Assembly (NCBI GenBank): GCA_015067715.1
Contig: SVLY01000023.1
Location: 1 to 36,745 of the forward strand
DNA length: 36,745 bases
Source: Oscillospiraceae bacterium
GTDB taxonomy: Bacteria > Bacillota > Clostridia > Oscillospirales > QAMX01
Direction of reading: 5' to 3'
In this document: piece by piece, positions 14,552-22,555 of the stretch
Numbering within the stretch: position 1 is the stretch's first letter
Layout: each line of letters begins with the position of its first letter
The notes under the pieces: model-generated
The model's database searches: none
Told to the model about the DNA's origin: nothing
What the model saw: only the letters and a program-made list of their open reading frames with translations
Translations under genes and position numbers: made by a program

Positions 14552-15360
14552 TGACAGCCTACGAAAAACTCAGGACCGTAAGGTCTGCCAACCGCCCCAC
14601 GGCATCGGACTATATCGAAAGGCTCTTCACCGACAGAGTTTCCCTCTGCGGCGACCGCCGTTTCGGGGAGGACGGGGCAATTTCCGCCGGAGTGGGCTTT
14701 CTGGACGGGATCCCCGTGACCTATATCGCCACGGAAAAGGGAAAGGACCTTCAGACCCGAATGGAAAACAATTTCGGCTGTCCCCGTCCCGAGGGCTACC
14801 GGAAGGCTCTGCGCCTTATGAAGGAGGCGGAAAAATTCCGCCGTCCGGTCATCTGCCTCGTGGACACTCTGGGTGCCTATTGCGGCGCCGAGGCCGAGGA
14901 GCGGGGTCAGGGACAGGCCATTGCCGAGAACATTTTAGAGCTCACGGGACTCAGAACCCCCACCCTCAGCCTTGTCATCGGCGAGGGCGGCAGCGGAGGT
15001 GCTCTTGCCCTTTGCACCACCGACAGGGTCTATATGCTGGAAAACGCCTGCTACTCGGTCATCAGCCCCGAGGGCTGCGCAAGCATTCTCTGGAAGGATT
15101 CCGCCCGGGCGGCGGATGCGGCAGAGGCTCTGCACATCACCTCCCGGGATATGTACCGTTTCGGCGTTGCCGAGGGTGTGTTCAAAGAAAATTTCGGCGA
15201 CCTGGACGCAATGTGCGGCGAGATACGCCGCAGGATGGCTTCCGACCTGAAAAAGCTCCGCGCCCTGTCCACCGGAGAGCTTCTCTCAAACCGCTACGAC
15301 CGCTTCCGCAAATTCGGCATATACGAAGAAAACGGCGTCCGTCACGGCGCCGTCCTGTAG
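14548..15360 (+). CDS. accA: Acetyl-CoA carboxylase carboxyltransferase, alpha subunit
   Basis: A 270-residue alpha chain, on the short side because the usual long N-terminal helical extension is reduced. The core motifs LVDTLGAYCGAEAEERGQGQ, VIGEGGSGGALAL and SPEGCASILW are intact. The start is ATGATG; either ATG is possible, and 14548 overlaps the accD stop. It is the last gene of the cluster and is followed by a strong terminator. Confidence 0.94.
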   Translation: MMTAYEKLRTVRSANRPTASDYIERLFTDRVSLCGDRRFGEDGAISAGVGFLDGIPVTYIATEKGKDLQTRMENNFGCPRPEGYRKALRLMKEAEKFRRPVICLVDTLGAYCGAEAEERGQGQAIAENILELTGLRTPTLSLVIGEGGSGGALALCTTDRVYMLENACYSVISPEGCASILWKDSARAADAAEALHITSRDMYRFGVAEGVFKENFGDLDAMCGEIRRRMASDLKKLRALSTGELLSNRYDRFRKFGIYEENGVRHGAVL

Positions 15361-15371
15361 AAGAAAAAACA

Positions 15372-15411
15372 ACCACCCGAAAAAAGTTTTCTCTCCGTTT
15401 TTTCGGGTGGT
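15372..15411. terminator. Bidirectional terminator after accA
   Basis: A 14-bp stem ACCACCCGAAAAAA / TTTTTTCGGGTGGT is followed on the plus strand by TATCTTTTTATTTT and on the minus strand by TGTTTTTTC. It serves accA and the convergent DUF3737 gene. Confidence 0.9.
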
Positions 15412-15422
15412 ATCTTTTTATT

Positions 15423-16265
15423 TTATCTCACGGATATCTCGCAGTTTGTCTCCATAACGCTGTCCCGGAGGATTATCTCGCCGATGCCGTCTGCAACGAT
15501 ACGGCCCGAAAGGGGATTCTTTACGGAGTCCACACTGCCCCGGATGTCGGCATCCACCTCGGAATACTCAAAGGCAAGATCGGTGGCCTCCATGGTGCAG
15601 TTGATAAGCTTCAGACCCTTGCAGTAACAAAGGGGCTGGGTGCCCACGATGTGGCAGTCTATGAAGGTGACGTTTTCGGAGTACCAGGCAAGGTACTCGC
15701 CCTTTACGGTGCAGTTTTTAACGGTGATGTTTTTTGCGTGCCAGAAGGCGTCCTTGGTGTCAAGAACGGAGTTTTCAACGGTGAGATCCTCGGTGTACTG
15801 GAAGGAATATTTTCCCTTGAAGCGAAGCCCGTCAAAATCGCCGCCCTTTGTCTCGAAGAGGAAATACTCCGACGTGATCTCACAGTCCTTTGCGGAAATA
15901 TCCCGGCAGCGCCAGCCAAACTCAGCGGAGACAGCCCTGACCTTTTCAAAGGATATCCTCTCACACTCTCTGAGGCATTTCACACCGTTGATCTCCGTGG
16001 AGACGACCCTGCCGTTTTTTGCGTACCAGATGGGAGCGCGGGTGAGCTCGTCAAGGGAAGAGCCCTGAAGCAAAAATCCGTCCGCATGCCAAAGGGGATA
16101 GCGCAGGGAAAAGCGGCAGTTTTTCACCTCAACGTTCCGGGACTCCTTAAGGGCGCTTTCTCCGTCCGCAGGGCCGGCAAAGGTACAGTTTTCAACAAGT
16201 GTGTCACGGGCGCCGTAAAGAGCCCGCTCTTCGTCATATGTATTACCGGAAATGACCGTGTTCAT
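15423..16265 (-). CDS. DUF3737 family protein (predicted right-handed beta-helix)
   Basis: A 280-residue protein with repeated short strands of the type VENCTF, VKNCRF, AKDCEI, VENSVL, VKNCTV, FIDCHI and LINCTM, spaced about 20 residues apart. This is the pattern of a right-handed parallel beta-helix and matches DUF3737 as I know it. No signal peptide. AAGGAAGG lies six bases before the ATG. It is monocistronic with its own promoter. Function is unknown; the fold is often linked to carbohydrate binding, which is only suggestive here. Confidence 0.85.
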   Translation of the reverse strand: MNTVISGNTYDEERALYGARDTLVENCTFAGPADGESALKESRNVEVKNCRFSLRYPLWHADGFLLQGSSLDELTRAPIWYAKNGRVVSTEINGVKCLRECERISFEKVRAVSAEFGWRCRDISAKDCEITSEYFLFETKGGDFDGLRFKGKYSFQYTEDLTVENSVLDTKDAFWHAKNITVKNCTVKGEYLAWYSENVTFIDCHIVGTQPLCYCKGLKLINCTMEATDLAFEYSEVDADIRGSVDSVKNPLSGRIVADGIGEIILRDSVMETNCEISVR

Positions 16266-16298
16266 TTTATACCTTCCTTATTGTATGGTGCAGAAAAG

Positions 16299-16327
16299 AT
16301 TATACCCCAAAACGAAAGTCAAATCAA
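16299..16327 (-). promoter_or_regulatory. Promoter of the DUF3737 gene
   Basis: -35 TTGATT (16322-16327) and -10 TATAAT (16299-16304) with a 17-base spacer. Confidence 0.8.
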
Positions 16328-16379
16328 CCTTCTTTAGCCTCGTTAAGCATTTCCGTCATATTCCCCACTCCGGCAACCA

Positions 16380-16420
16380 AAAACAGACCGGCGGAAAGGG
16401 GTCGGTACCCTTCCCGCCGG
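16380..16420 (-). terminator. Terminator of the LysR gene
   Basis: The stem CCGGCGG...CCGCCGG with an inner AGGG/CCCT pairing (16388-16420) is followed on the minus strand by TCTGTTTTTGG. It lies downstream of the LysR stop. Confidence 0.75.
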
Positions 16421-16463
16421 AAGAAAATGTAAACTTTATTTGTCAGCCCGCACCCGGAATATG

Positions 16464-17357
16464 TCAACTGCGGTCAAGCTGATGATAGATCTTGATTAGC
16501 TCGTGAAGAACCTCAGTATGGAAAAAGTCGCGGTTATAAACGAAGCTGACCTCTCTGAGCATGCTGAGATTTTCGATGGGCAGAACGGTTATCTTGCCCT
16601 TTCTCAGCTCGTCCTGACAGGCGCTTTTGGGGAGTATGGAGATGCCCAGCTCCTTGCGGATAAGGTCCTTGATGGTGGCGATATTATCCACCTCAAGGGT
16701 CACGTTGAAGTTCCGGATGGACTCGCCCATGCTTGTAAGCGTGGCCTCAAAAAGCTGTCTGGTTGCGCTGGTGGGAAGGCGCAGGATCATCTGTTCGTTC
16801 TTAAGCTCCTGGAGCGTGACCATGGATTTTTTGGCAAGGCGGTGGCTGTTGGAGAGCACGCACACCAGATAATCCGTGTCCAGCATAAGGTAGCTGAACT
16901 TACGGCCGACGTTTTTCTCCTCCACAACCGCCATATCCAGCTCGTAATTTGCCAGTTTATCATAAAGATTTTTTATGGTATCAGTAACTATGGTTATACT
17001 TACGTCCCCGTGCTGAGCGCCGTACTTGGCAAGCATCTCGGTTATTATGTTACTCTCCGAGGTGTGGGTTATACCCACACGAAGACGGGTGATCTTGTTT
17101 CCGGCGTCCGCAAGTTCCGTAAGAAGCTGACCATAAAGATTCTTCAATCTTTTTGCGCATCGTACAACAATTTCGCCTTCATAGGTAAGATAAAGTTCGC
17201 CTTTCTTGCGAACGAACATTTTTACTCCAAGCTCTTTTTCCAGTTGCTGAATGTGGTTCGAGACGGCAGGTTGGGTCAACGAAAGCACGCTTGCGGCGCC
17301 GGTAAAGCTTTTTGTTTCGACAACAGAAAGCAGCGTGTCAAGTTTCATGTCCAGCAT
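16464..17357 (-). CDS. LysR-family transcriptional regulator
   Basis: A 297-residue LysR regulator. The N-terminal winged helix includes TKSFTGAASVLSLTQPAVSN with HIQQLEKELG, and the rest is a two-lobe effector-binding domain (LRVGITHTSE onwards). The start at 17357 has GGGAGGG five bases upstream; a later Met at 17348 and an upstream one at 17393 are less well placed. It is monocistronic, divergent from the GH38/GH36 operon, with a ~400-base intergenic space. LysR proteins commonly control divergent genes, so the glycosidase operon is a candidate target, but no clear shared LysR box was seen. The co-inducer is unknown. Confidence 0.9.
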   Translation of the reverse strand: MLDMKLDTLLSVVETKSFTGAASVLSLTQPAVSNHIQQLEKELGVKMFVRKKGELYLTYEGEIVVRCAKRLKNLYGQLLTELADAGNKITRLRVGITHTSESNIITEMLAKYGAQHGDVSITIVTDTIKNLYDKLANYELDMAVVEEKNVGRKFSYLMLDTDYLVCVLSNSHRLAKKSMVTLQELKNEQMILRLPTSATRQLFEATLTSMGESIRNFNVTLEVDNIATIKDLIRKELGISILPKSACQDELRKGKITVLPIENLSMLREVSFVYNRDFFHTEVLHELIKIYHQLDRS

Positions 17358-17423
17358 ACGATCCCTCCCATAACAAAATTTTATGGACACCAAAAGAATT
17401 ATAATTTGATTTTATGTGAAAAT

Positions 17424-17452
17424 AGTATATCATAATATGTGTGATTTGTAAA
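17424..17452 (-). promoter_or_regulatory. Promoter of the LysR gene
   Basis: -35 TTTACA (17447-17452) and -10 TATACT (17424-17429) with a 17-base spacer. An ATCA-N9-TGAT half-palindrome (17429-17445) overlaps the spacer and could be an autoregulatory site. Confidence 0.75.
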
Positions 17453-17640
17453 GAGTTTTCTACAATTTTCTTTGAATTACCCCGATAACTGAGTCAATCC
17501 ACAGTTAATTCGTGTTAGCCGCGACTAACAGAAACTCATTCCGCCAATCCCGTTTTATACGTTAGCGAACCTCGCTTATAGCCCCCTCCATAGGCAAAGA
17601 CCGCCCCCGCCGTTTCCCACCGGCCGGGACGGTTTTTGTT
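17453..17640. other. Unassigned intergenic stretch ending in a weak plus-strand hairpin
   Basis: No gene is visible. Small hairpins occur: GTTAG/CTAAC near 17512-17530 and AGCGA/TCGCT near 17560-17578. A bulged stem CCGT-TT-CCC / GGG-ACGG (17610-17632) is followed by TTTTTGTT, resembling a terminator. An unrecognised small RNA ending there is possible but no promoter for it is convincing. Confidence 0.3.
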
Positions 17641-17665
17641 GTATGACTTAAATTTTAAAAACCCG

Positions 17666-17694
17666 TTGACAAGTCCGCCCCCACTTGCTATACT
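17666..17694 (+). promoter_or_regulatory. Sigma-A promoter of the GH38-like/GH36 operon
   Basis: -35 TTGACA (17666-17671) and -10 TATACT (17689-17694) with a 17-base spacer, about 60 bases before the start of the first gene. Confidence 0.88.
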
Positions 17695-17757
17695 GTTCAT
17701 ACGGGATGTTTTCTTTCCCCTTCACCACAGGAATTTTTATGCGGGAGTGATTCGCTT

Positions 17758-20181
17758 ATGTCAAACAAAACGCTTTACATTCTCACCTACGACCACGGCG
17801 GCTACGTTCTCTGGGGCGACAAGCTCAAGGACCGTTTTGCCAGCGCCCTTGACTGGCTGGACAAATATCCGTCCTATAAGACCGGCCTCGACTTTGAGGC
17901 TTTCACCTTCGACGAACTCAGCCGGATCGACCCCGAATTTCTTCAGGTCATCAAGGACGCTCTCAAAAAATACGAGGGCAGACTGGGGCTCGGCTCCACC
18001 ACCTACGGTCAGCCCCTTTCCCTCTTCATTTCCGAAGAGTCAAACGTTCGCCAACTTACCTATGCAATAAAATCCAATCTCCGCAACTTCGGTACGACAC
18101 CCTCCGTCTACGCAATTTCGGAGTTTGCCCTTAACAACCAGTCCCCCCAGCTTCTTAAGCTTTCCGGCTACAAGGCCGCCCTCATGCGCACCCACGTTAT
18201 GAACTACGGCTATCAGCGTACCTTCGACTGCCCCTGGGGTCTCTGGGTCGGCCGCGACGGAACGGAGCTGCCTGCAGTTCCCGCAACCAGCGAACAGGGC
18301 ATGGGTTATTTCAACTGCACCATAGACAACTGGGTGCTCACCCGTTGGCCCGGCGAGGCCCAGCAGTCCCTTGAGGACTTTGAAAAGACCATGGAGAAAT
18401 ACTCTCCCATGCTGGCCTCCAGATACGACGACCTCACCCTCCGCAAGGAAGAGCTGGTCGTCCACGCCGAGGAAAAGGGCAACTGCCGCTTTATTCTTCT
18501 GGACGAGATCCCCGAGATCTACGGCGAGGCCACCGAAAAAATGCCCACCACCGATAACGACTTCCACGGCAGAATGCCCTGGGGCTACTGCGGAAACGAG
18601 ACCTTCAACGGCATCCGCACCGCAGAAAACAACGCCGCCGTTGCAGAAAAGCTGAACGCCATTTCCGTTATGCTGGGCGGCGAGAGCAGCCAGGCCGACC
18701 TGCAGAAGGCATGGGAAAACGTGCTCATCACCCAGCACCACGACGTTACTATCTGCGGCCTGCTCGACGAGTCCCGCCGCTTCCTGCCCGAATCCCTTGC
18801 AGCCTCCCAAAAGGTCACCGACAGTTCTCTTGCCGCCATCGCCCCCCACTTTGCCTCCGGCGAAAAGGGCGTTCTGGCCTTTAACCCCACCTCCCACGCC
18901 TCAACGGGCTGGGTGGAGACCGAAGCCGGCAGCTTCCGCTCCGCAAGCTTAAACGGTAAGGCTCTTCCCACCGAGCTTTCCGATGGCAAGCTCCGCATTC
19001 TCGTCACCCTGCCCGGCCTTACCGCCGCAAGGATCGACCTCTCTGCCGAGGAGAGCGTTCTCGACGCAACTCCCTTCTCCTTCGACGCCGCCTCCGGCAA
19101 GCTGGAGTCCCCCCTCTACACCGTCGTTCTCAACCGCAACGGCATCGTCTCCATATTCAATAAGGAGACCGGCCTCACCGTGGCCGACAACGGCGAGGGC
19201 AAGCTCTTCCGCGCCGTTATCAACGACGAGGACTGCGTCTCTCTTGGCGGCTGGAGCGTATCCGTCTCCGAGCACTCCGCCACCGCCGTCTCCACCGGCG
19301 AGATCGGCACCGTTCCCTTCCGTTTTGAAATGAAGCTCTCTGCCGACCGTCCCACCATCGACTGCAAGGCAAGCTTCGATATTAAGGATCAGCTCATCGG
19401 CAAGATCGGCATTACCAAGGGTCTGGACGAGGCCGTCACGGTCAACAACTTCGTCCACGAGACCAAGCTTCGCTTCTGCCTTGACCTCTGCCTTGAAAAC
19501 GACCGCCGCATGGTGCGCGACATGCCCTTCTCCATCTCCGACTGGGACGGCTCCGTTGAAAAGGTCATTGGCTCCTGGTACAAGGAAAACCACGTTCTCG
19601 CCGACTGCCCCGTCTCTCCCGAGGAGAGCTGGAACAGCGTCACCTATCTCCAGGGCATCTACTGGGTCGCCCTGAGGGACAAGCTCTCCGGCCTTGCGGT
19701 CATCAACAAGGGCTGTATGGGCTCTGCTGTTCAGGGCAACAGCATCTCCATCCCCCTCATCTACTCCAACGACTATATCTGGAACGCAAGATACCTCACC
19801 GGCACCTTTGAAAACAGCTTCTCCCTGCTGCCCCTGGGCGAAATTTCCGACGCCGACATCCACCGCATTGCCTTCTCCGTTCAGCAGCCCATTATCGCCG
19901 CCGACGTTCTCCCCGGCAAGGGCGAGCTCACCGAGCTTTCCGTTGCAGAGCTCTCTGCTCAGGGCGGCCAGGTGATGCTCACCGCCCTCTACCCCGAGGA
20001 CGGCAACCTCTACGCCCGTTTCTGCAACTACTCCGACAACGCCGCAACCGCAAACGTTTCTGTCGGCCGCGGCAGCATCACCGCCGAGACCGACCTGCTT
20101 GGCCGGGATCTCGCCGCCTCCGACGGACAGGGCGTTGCCTTCGGCCCCTGGGAGATCAAGACCTTCCGCATCAGCCTTTAA
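17758..20181 (+). CDS. GH38-like glycosidase (alpha-mannosidase family), divergent active site
   Basis: An 807-residue protein with the overall plan of family GH38: an N-terminal catalytic barrel, the helical motif TQHHDV (Q326-H327-H328-D329) that supplies a zinc ligand in GH38, and a large C-terminal beta-sandwich region (NRNGIVSIFNKETG, typical of GH38 C-terminal domains). FDCPWGLWVGRDGTELPAVP also fits the family. The N-terminal HxD zinc pair of classical members is not visible; the equivalent place reads LTYDHGGY (residues 9-16). Around the expected nucleophile Asp the sequence reads ISEFALNNQSPQLL, perhaps with Glu122. No signal peptide, so intracellular. It is followed 15 bases later by the GH36 gene. 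Activity on alpha-mannosides is therefore uncertain. Confidence 0.78.
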   Translation: MSNKTLYILTYDHGGYVLWGDKLKDRFASALDWLDKYPSYKTGLDFEAFTFDELSRIDPEFLQVIKDALKKYEGRLGLGSTTYGQPLSLFISEESNVRQLTYAIKSNLRNFGTTPSVYAISEFALNNQSPQLLKLSGYKAALMRTHVMNYGYQRTFDCPWGLWVGRDGTELPAVPATSEQGMGYFNCTIDNWVLTRWPGEAQQSLEDFEKTMEKYSPMLASRYDDLTLRKEELVVHAEEKGNCRFILLDEIPEIYGEATEKMPTTDNDFHGRMPWGYCGNETFNGIRTAENNAAVAEKLNAISVMLGGESSQADLQKAWENVLITQHHDVTICGLLDESRRFLPESLAASQKVTDSSLAAIAPHFASGEKGVLAFNPTSHASTGWVETEAGSFRSASLNGKALPTELSDGKLRILVTLPGLTAARIDLSAEESVLDATPFSFDAASGKLESPLYTVVLNRNGIVSIFNKETGLTVADNGEGKLFRAVINDEDCVSLGGWSVSVSEHSATAVSTGEIGTVPFRFEMKLSADRPTIDCKASFDIKDQLIGKIGITKGLDEAVTVNNFVHETKLRFCLDLCLENDRRMVRDMPFSISDWDGSVEKVIGSWYKENHVLADCPVSPEESWNSVTYLQGIYWVALRDKLSGLAVINKGCMGSAVQGNSISIPLIYSNDYIWNARYLTGTFENSFSLLPLGEISDADIHRIAFSVQQPIIAADVLPGKGELTELSVAELSAQGGQVMLTALYPEDGNLYARFCNYSDNAATANVSVGRGSITAETDLLGRDLAASDGQGVAFGPWEIKTFRISL

Positions 20182-20196
20182 CCTAAGGTGCCTGCA

Positions 20197-22338
20197 ATGA
20201 GCAAAAGATTTTTCGACGTTTACCGCGCCCCCGGAGAGCATCCGGTCTTTTCCCACAGGACCGGGCTCTTCACCTTCGAGGAGGTCCTGCACAGCGGGGT
20301 AATGACCGCCGCCGGTATCAACACCGCAGGCTATCCTCTGGACGTGCTCTCCAACTACCCCTCAAGGTTCGACCCATACGCCTTTCAGGATCCCTCCTCC
20401 TTCCGCATTGAGCTGGACGGAGCCGCCATCGACCGGTGTCTTGTCCTTGAGGACTACAGCGAAGACCGCAGAGAGGACTCTTTGGAGTCTGTGATCACCC
20501 TTCGCTGTGAGTTCAAGCCCGTCAGGCTCCGGATCCACACTCTTCTCGGCGGCTATGCTATGTTCACCCGGTGGTTCGAGATCGAAAACCTCTCTGACCG
20601 CCCCATGAACCTCTCCGGACTGGCTCTCCTTTCCGGCGGGCTCGAGATAATGGACAGGGCACAGCTCCACGCCCCCCGGGAGGTGGACGGGCTCTATTCC
20701 ATCGGCTATTTCGAGGACGACAACTGGGGCAGAGAAGGCATGTTCGCCTGGCACGACCTCACCCCCGGTGCAAAGAGCGTTGACTGCCGCTTCGGACGGG
20801 ACCGTTTCCGCCAGCCCATGGTATTTCTGCGCAACAACGTGAACGGCAGGTTCTTCTTTGCCCAGCTGGGCTGGACGGGCGGCTGCCGCTTCACCGCAGA
20901 CCTGAACGCTGTTGCCGAGCGGGACAGAAGCTATCTCTCCTTTGCCGCAGAGATAACCGGCTTTGCACCCATGACGGTCATTCTCCCGGGAGAGACCTTC
21001 GTCACCCCCGAGGTCCACTTCGGCGCCGTAAATGGCGATCTGGACTGTGCCGTCAACGAAATGCATGCCCACGTACGTGCCTGCGTTCTGAACTCTGAGG
21101 ATATCAACCCCGTCGACCTCACCGTCGGCGCCGGAATGGGTGCCGAGCACGATATGTCCGTTGAGACCTCAAAGAGCTTTATCCGCCAATTCCGGGAAAT
21201 GGGCGCCGAGATATTCATTATCGACGCCGGCTGGGAGTGTCCCCCCGCCCAAAGGGACATAAACTGGGGCGGCTACAACGGCGTAAACCGACCCGACCCC
21301 GACCGCTACCCCAACGGACTTGGGGAGCTCTCGGACTATTGCCACGAACTTGGCATGAAGTTTGCCATGTGGATAGAGATAGAGCGGCTGGGTGACCTCT
21401 GTTCCGGCTGGAACGATCACGAGGACTGGTTCGCCCGGGATATATACGGCAGGCTCAACAAGGGCTTTATCGACCTTGGCAACCCCGAGGCCGCCCGCTG
21501 GGCCGAGGACGAGCTGGCACGCATGATCGAGGAATACCGCCTTGATATGCTCCGCATTGACAACAACGTGTCCTACCGGGACTATTTCGCCAGAACCGAC
21601 CGGGGCGCGGGCATTCCGGAAAACATCTCCATCCGCCATTTTGCCGCAGTTTACAAGATGTACCAAAACCTGAAAAAGCGGTTCCCGGGCGTTGTGTTTG
21701 AAAACTGCGCCGGAGGCGGCGGAAGATGCGACCTTGGCATGATGAAGTGCTTTAACCACACCTGGGTCTCCGACTGGCAGAAAGCCCCCAACTCTCTGCT
21801 GATAACCAACGGCATGACCATGATGCTTCCCCCCGAAAGGGTGGACAGGCTCTTTGCTGGAATGGGCTGTCACGAGTTTGGCGCGTTTGACTTCCAGATG
21901 CGAAACACAATGCTCTCCCATATGTCCCTGAACGTGGTTGCCCCCACGCCCGCCGTGCCCAACACCGTTCAGATGGACTTCATCCGCCACAGCGTTGAGC
22001 TTTACAAAAGCTTCATCCGCCCCATGCTCCCCACCGCAAAGATATTCCACCACGACCCCGAAGCCGCAAAGGACGGCGTGACCGACCACTGTGTTATCGA
22101 GCTTGCCTCTCCCGACGGCGCAAAGGGCGTTATGGGCGTGTTTGCCCTGGCAGGCAGACCCTCCGGAGCGCTCACCGTTGTTCCCCGGGGACTTGACGCC
22201 GGAAAGAATTACCGCGTCACCCTTGACAACTCCGGCGCATCCTTTACCCGCCCGGGCTACAAGCTTCTCACCCACGGCGTAAGCCTTAACCTTCCCGCTC
22301 CACTTGCCAGCGAGCTTGTGCTCTTTGAGGAAATCTGA
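20197..22338 (+). CDS. Alpha-galactosidase-like glycoside hydrolase, family GH36
   Basis: A 713-residue protein with the GH36 layout: an N-terminal beta-supersandwich, a TIM barrel with IIDAGWECP, the nucleophile motif LDMLRIDNN (Asp455), the ENCAGGGGRCDLGMM motif, acid/base Asp526 in VSDW, and a C-terminal beta domain. GH36 enzymes release alpha-galactose or, in some groups, alpha-N-acetylgalactosamine. No signal peptide is visible, so it should act on imported oligosaccharides. AAGGTG lies six bases before the ATG at 20197; a GTG nine bases earlier overlaps that site. It is cotranscribed with the GH38-like gene. Confidence 0.88.
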   Translation: MSKRFFDVYRAPGEHPVFSHRTGLFTFEEVLHSGVMTAAGINTAGYPLDVLSNYPSRFDPYAFQDPSSFRIELDGAAIDRCLVLEDYSEDRREDSLESVITLRCEFKPVRLRIHTLLGGYAMFTRWFEIENLSDRPMNLSGLALLSGGLEIMDRAQLHAPREVDGLYSIGYFEDDNWGREGMFAWHDLTPGAKSVDCRFGRDRFRQPMVFLRNNVNGRFFFAQLGWTGGCRFTADLNAVAERDRSYLSFAAEITGFAPMTVILPGETFVTPEVHFGAVNGDLDCAVNEMHAHVRACVLNSEDINPVDLTVGAGMGAEHDMSVETSKSFIRQFREMGAEIFIIDAGWECPPAQRDINWGGYNGVNRPDPDRYPNGLGELSDYCHELGMKFAMWIEIERLGDLCSGWNDHEDWFARDIYGRLNKGFIDLGNPEAARWAEDELARMIEEYRLDMLRIDNNVSYRDYFARTDRGAGIPENISIRHFAAVYKMYQNLKKRFPGVVFENCAGGGGRCDLGMMKCFNHTWVSDWQKAPNSLLITNGMTMMLPPERVDRLFAGMGCHEFGAFDFQMRNTMLSHMSLNVVAPTPAVPNTVQMDFIRHSVELYKSFIRPMLPTAKIFHHDPEAAKDGVTDHCVIELASPDGAKGVMGVFALAGRPSGALTVVPRGLDAGKNYRVTLDNSGASFTRPGYKLLTHGVSLNLPAPLASELVLFEEI

Positions 22339-22375
22339 GCAGCTTCTTGCGTCAAAACCAAAAGCCGATACGGAT

Positions 22376-22502
22376 TGGCGTGATACTCCGCTTGGAGTAT
22401 CACGCCAGTTATATTGTGCCTTTGGCACAGTTATATTGCTACGCAGTTATATTCGCCTTCGGCGAGTTATATTGTGCCTTCGGCACAGTTATTTTGCTTC
22501 GC
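22376..22502. repeat. Mini-hairpin array with AGTTATATT spacers (copy 2)
   Basis: A 14-bp perfect hairpin TGGCGTGATACTCC / GGAGTATCACGCCA (22376-22407) is followed by five short hairpins or tight loops: GTGCC-TTT-GGCAC, GC-TAC-GC, CGCC-TTC-GGCG, GTGCC-TTC-GGCAC and GC-TTC-GC. They are separated by AGTTATATT at 22407, 22429, 22445 and 22465, and AGTTATTTT at 22487. The architecture is the same as the complement of 7313-7394, including AAGTTT at the end. It fills the intergenic space between convergent genes. Confidence 0.8.
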
Positions 22503-22555
22503 AAGTTTATGGGCGAATAGAATATCACTTAACAGACAAAAAGAAATTTGAGTTT

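Noticed and set aside
14538-16337. A 599-codon plus-strand open frame across accA and the DUF3737 gene
   Set aside because: It runs out of frame through accA and antisense to DUF3737; both of those have clear domains and binding sites, and this frame has neither.
18949-20292. A 447-codon minus-strand open frame opposite the GH38-like gene
   Set aside because: Low-complexity Gly/Val/Ala-rich translation typical of antisense frames in GC-rich DNA; no domain and no start signals.
21169-22428. A 419-codon minus-strand open frame opposite the GH36 gene
   Set aside because: Antisense shadow of a well-supported glycosidase, starting inside the hairpin array.
22376-22502. The hairpin arrays as a CRISPR array
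   Set aside because: The constant word is only 9 bases, the intervening segments are palindromes of unequal length, and no cas genes are near.
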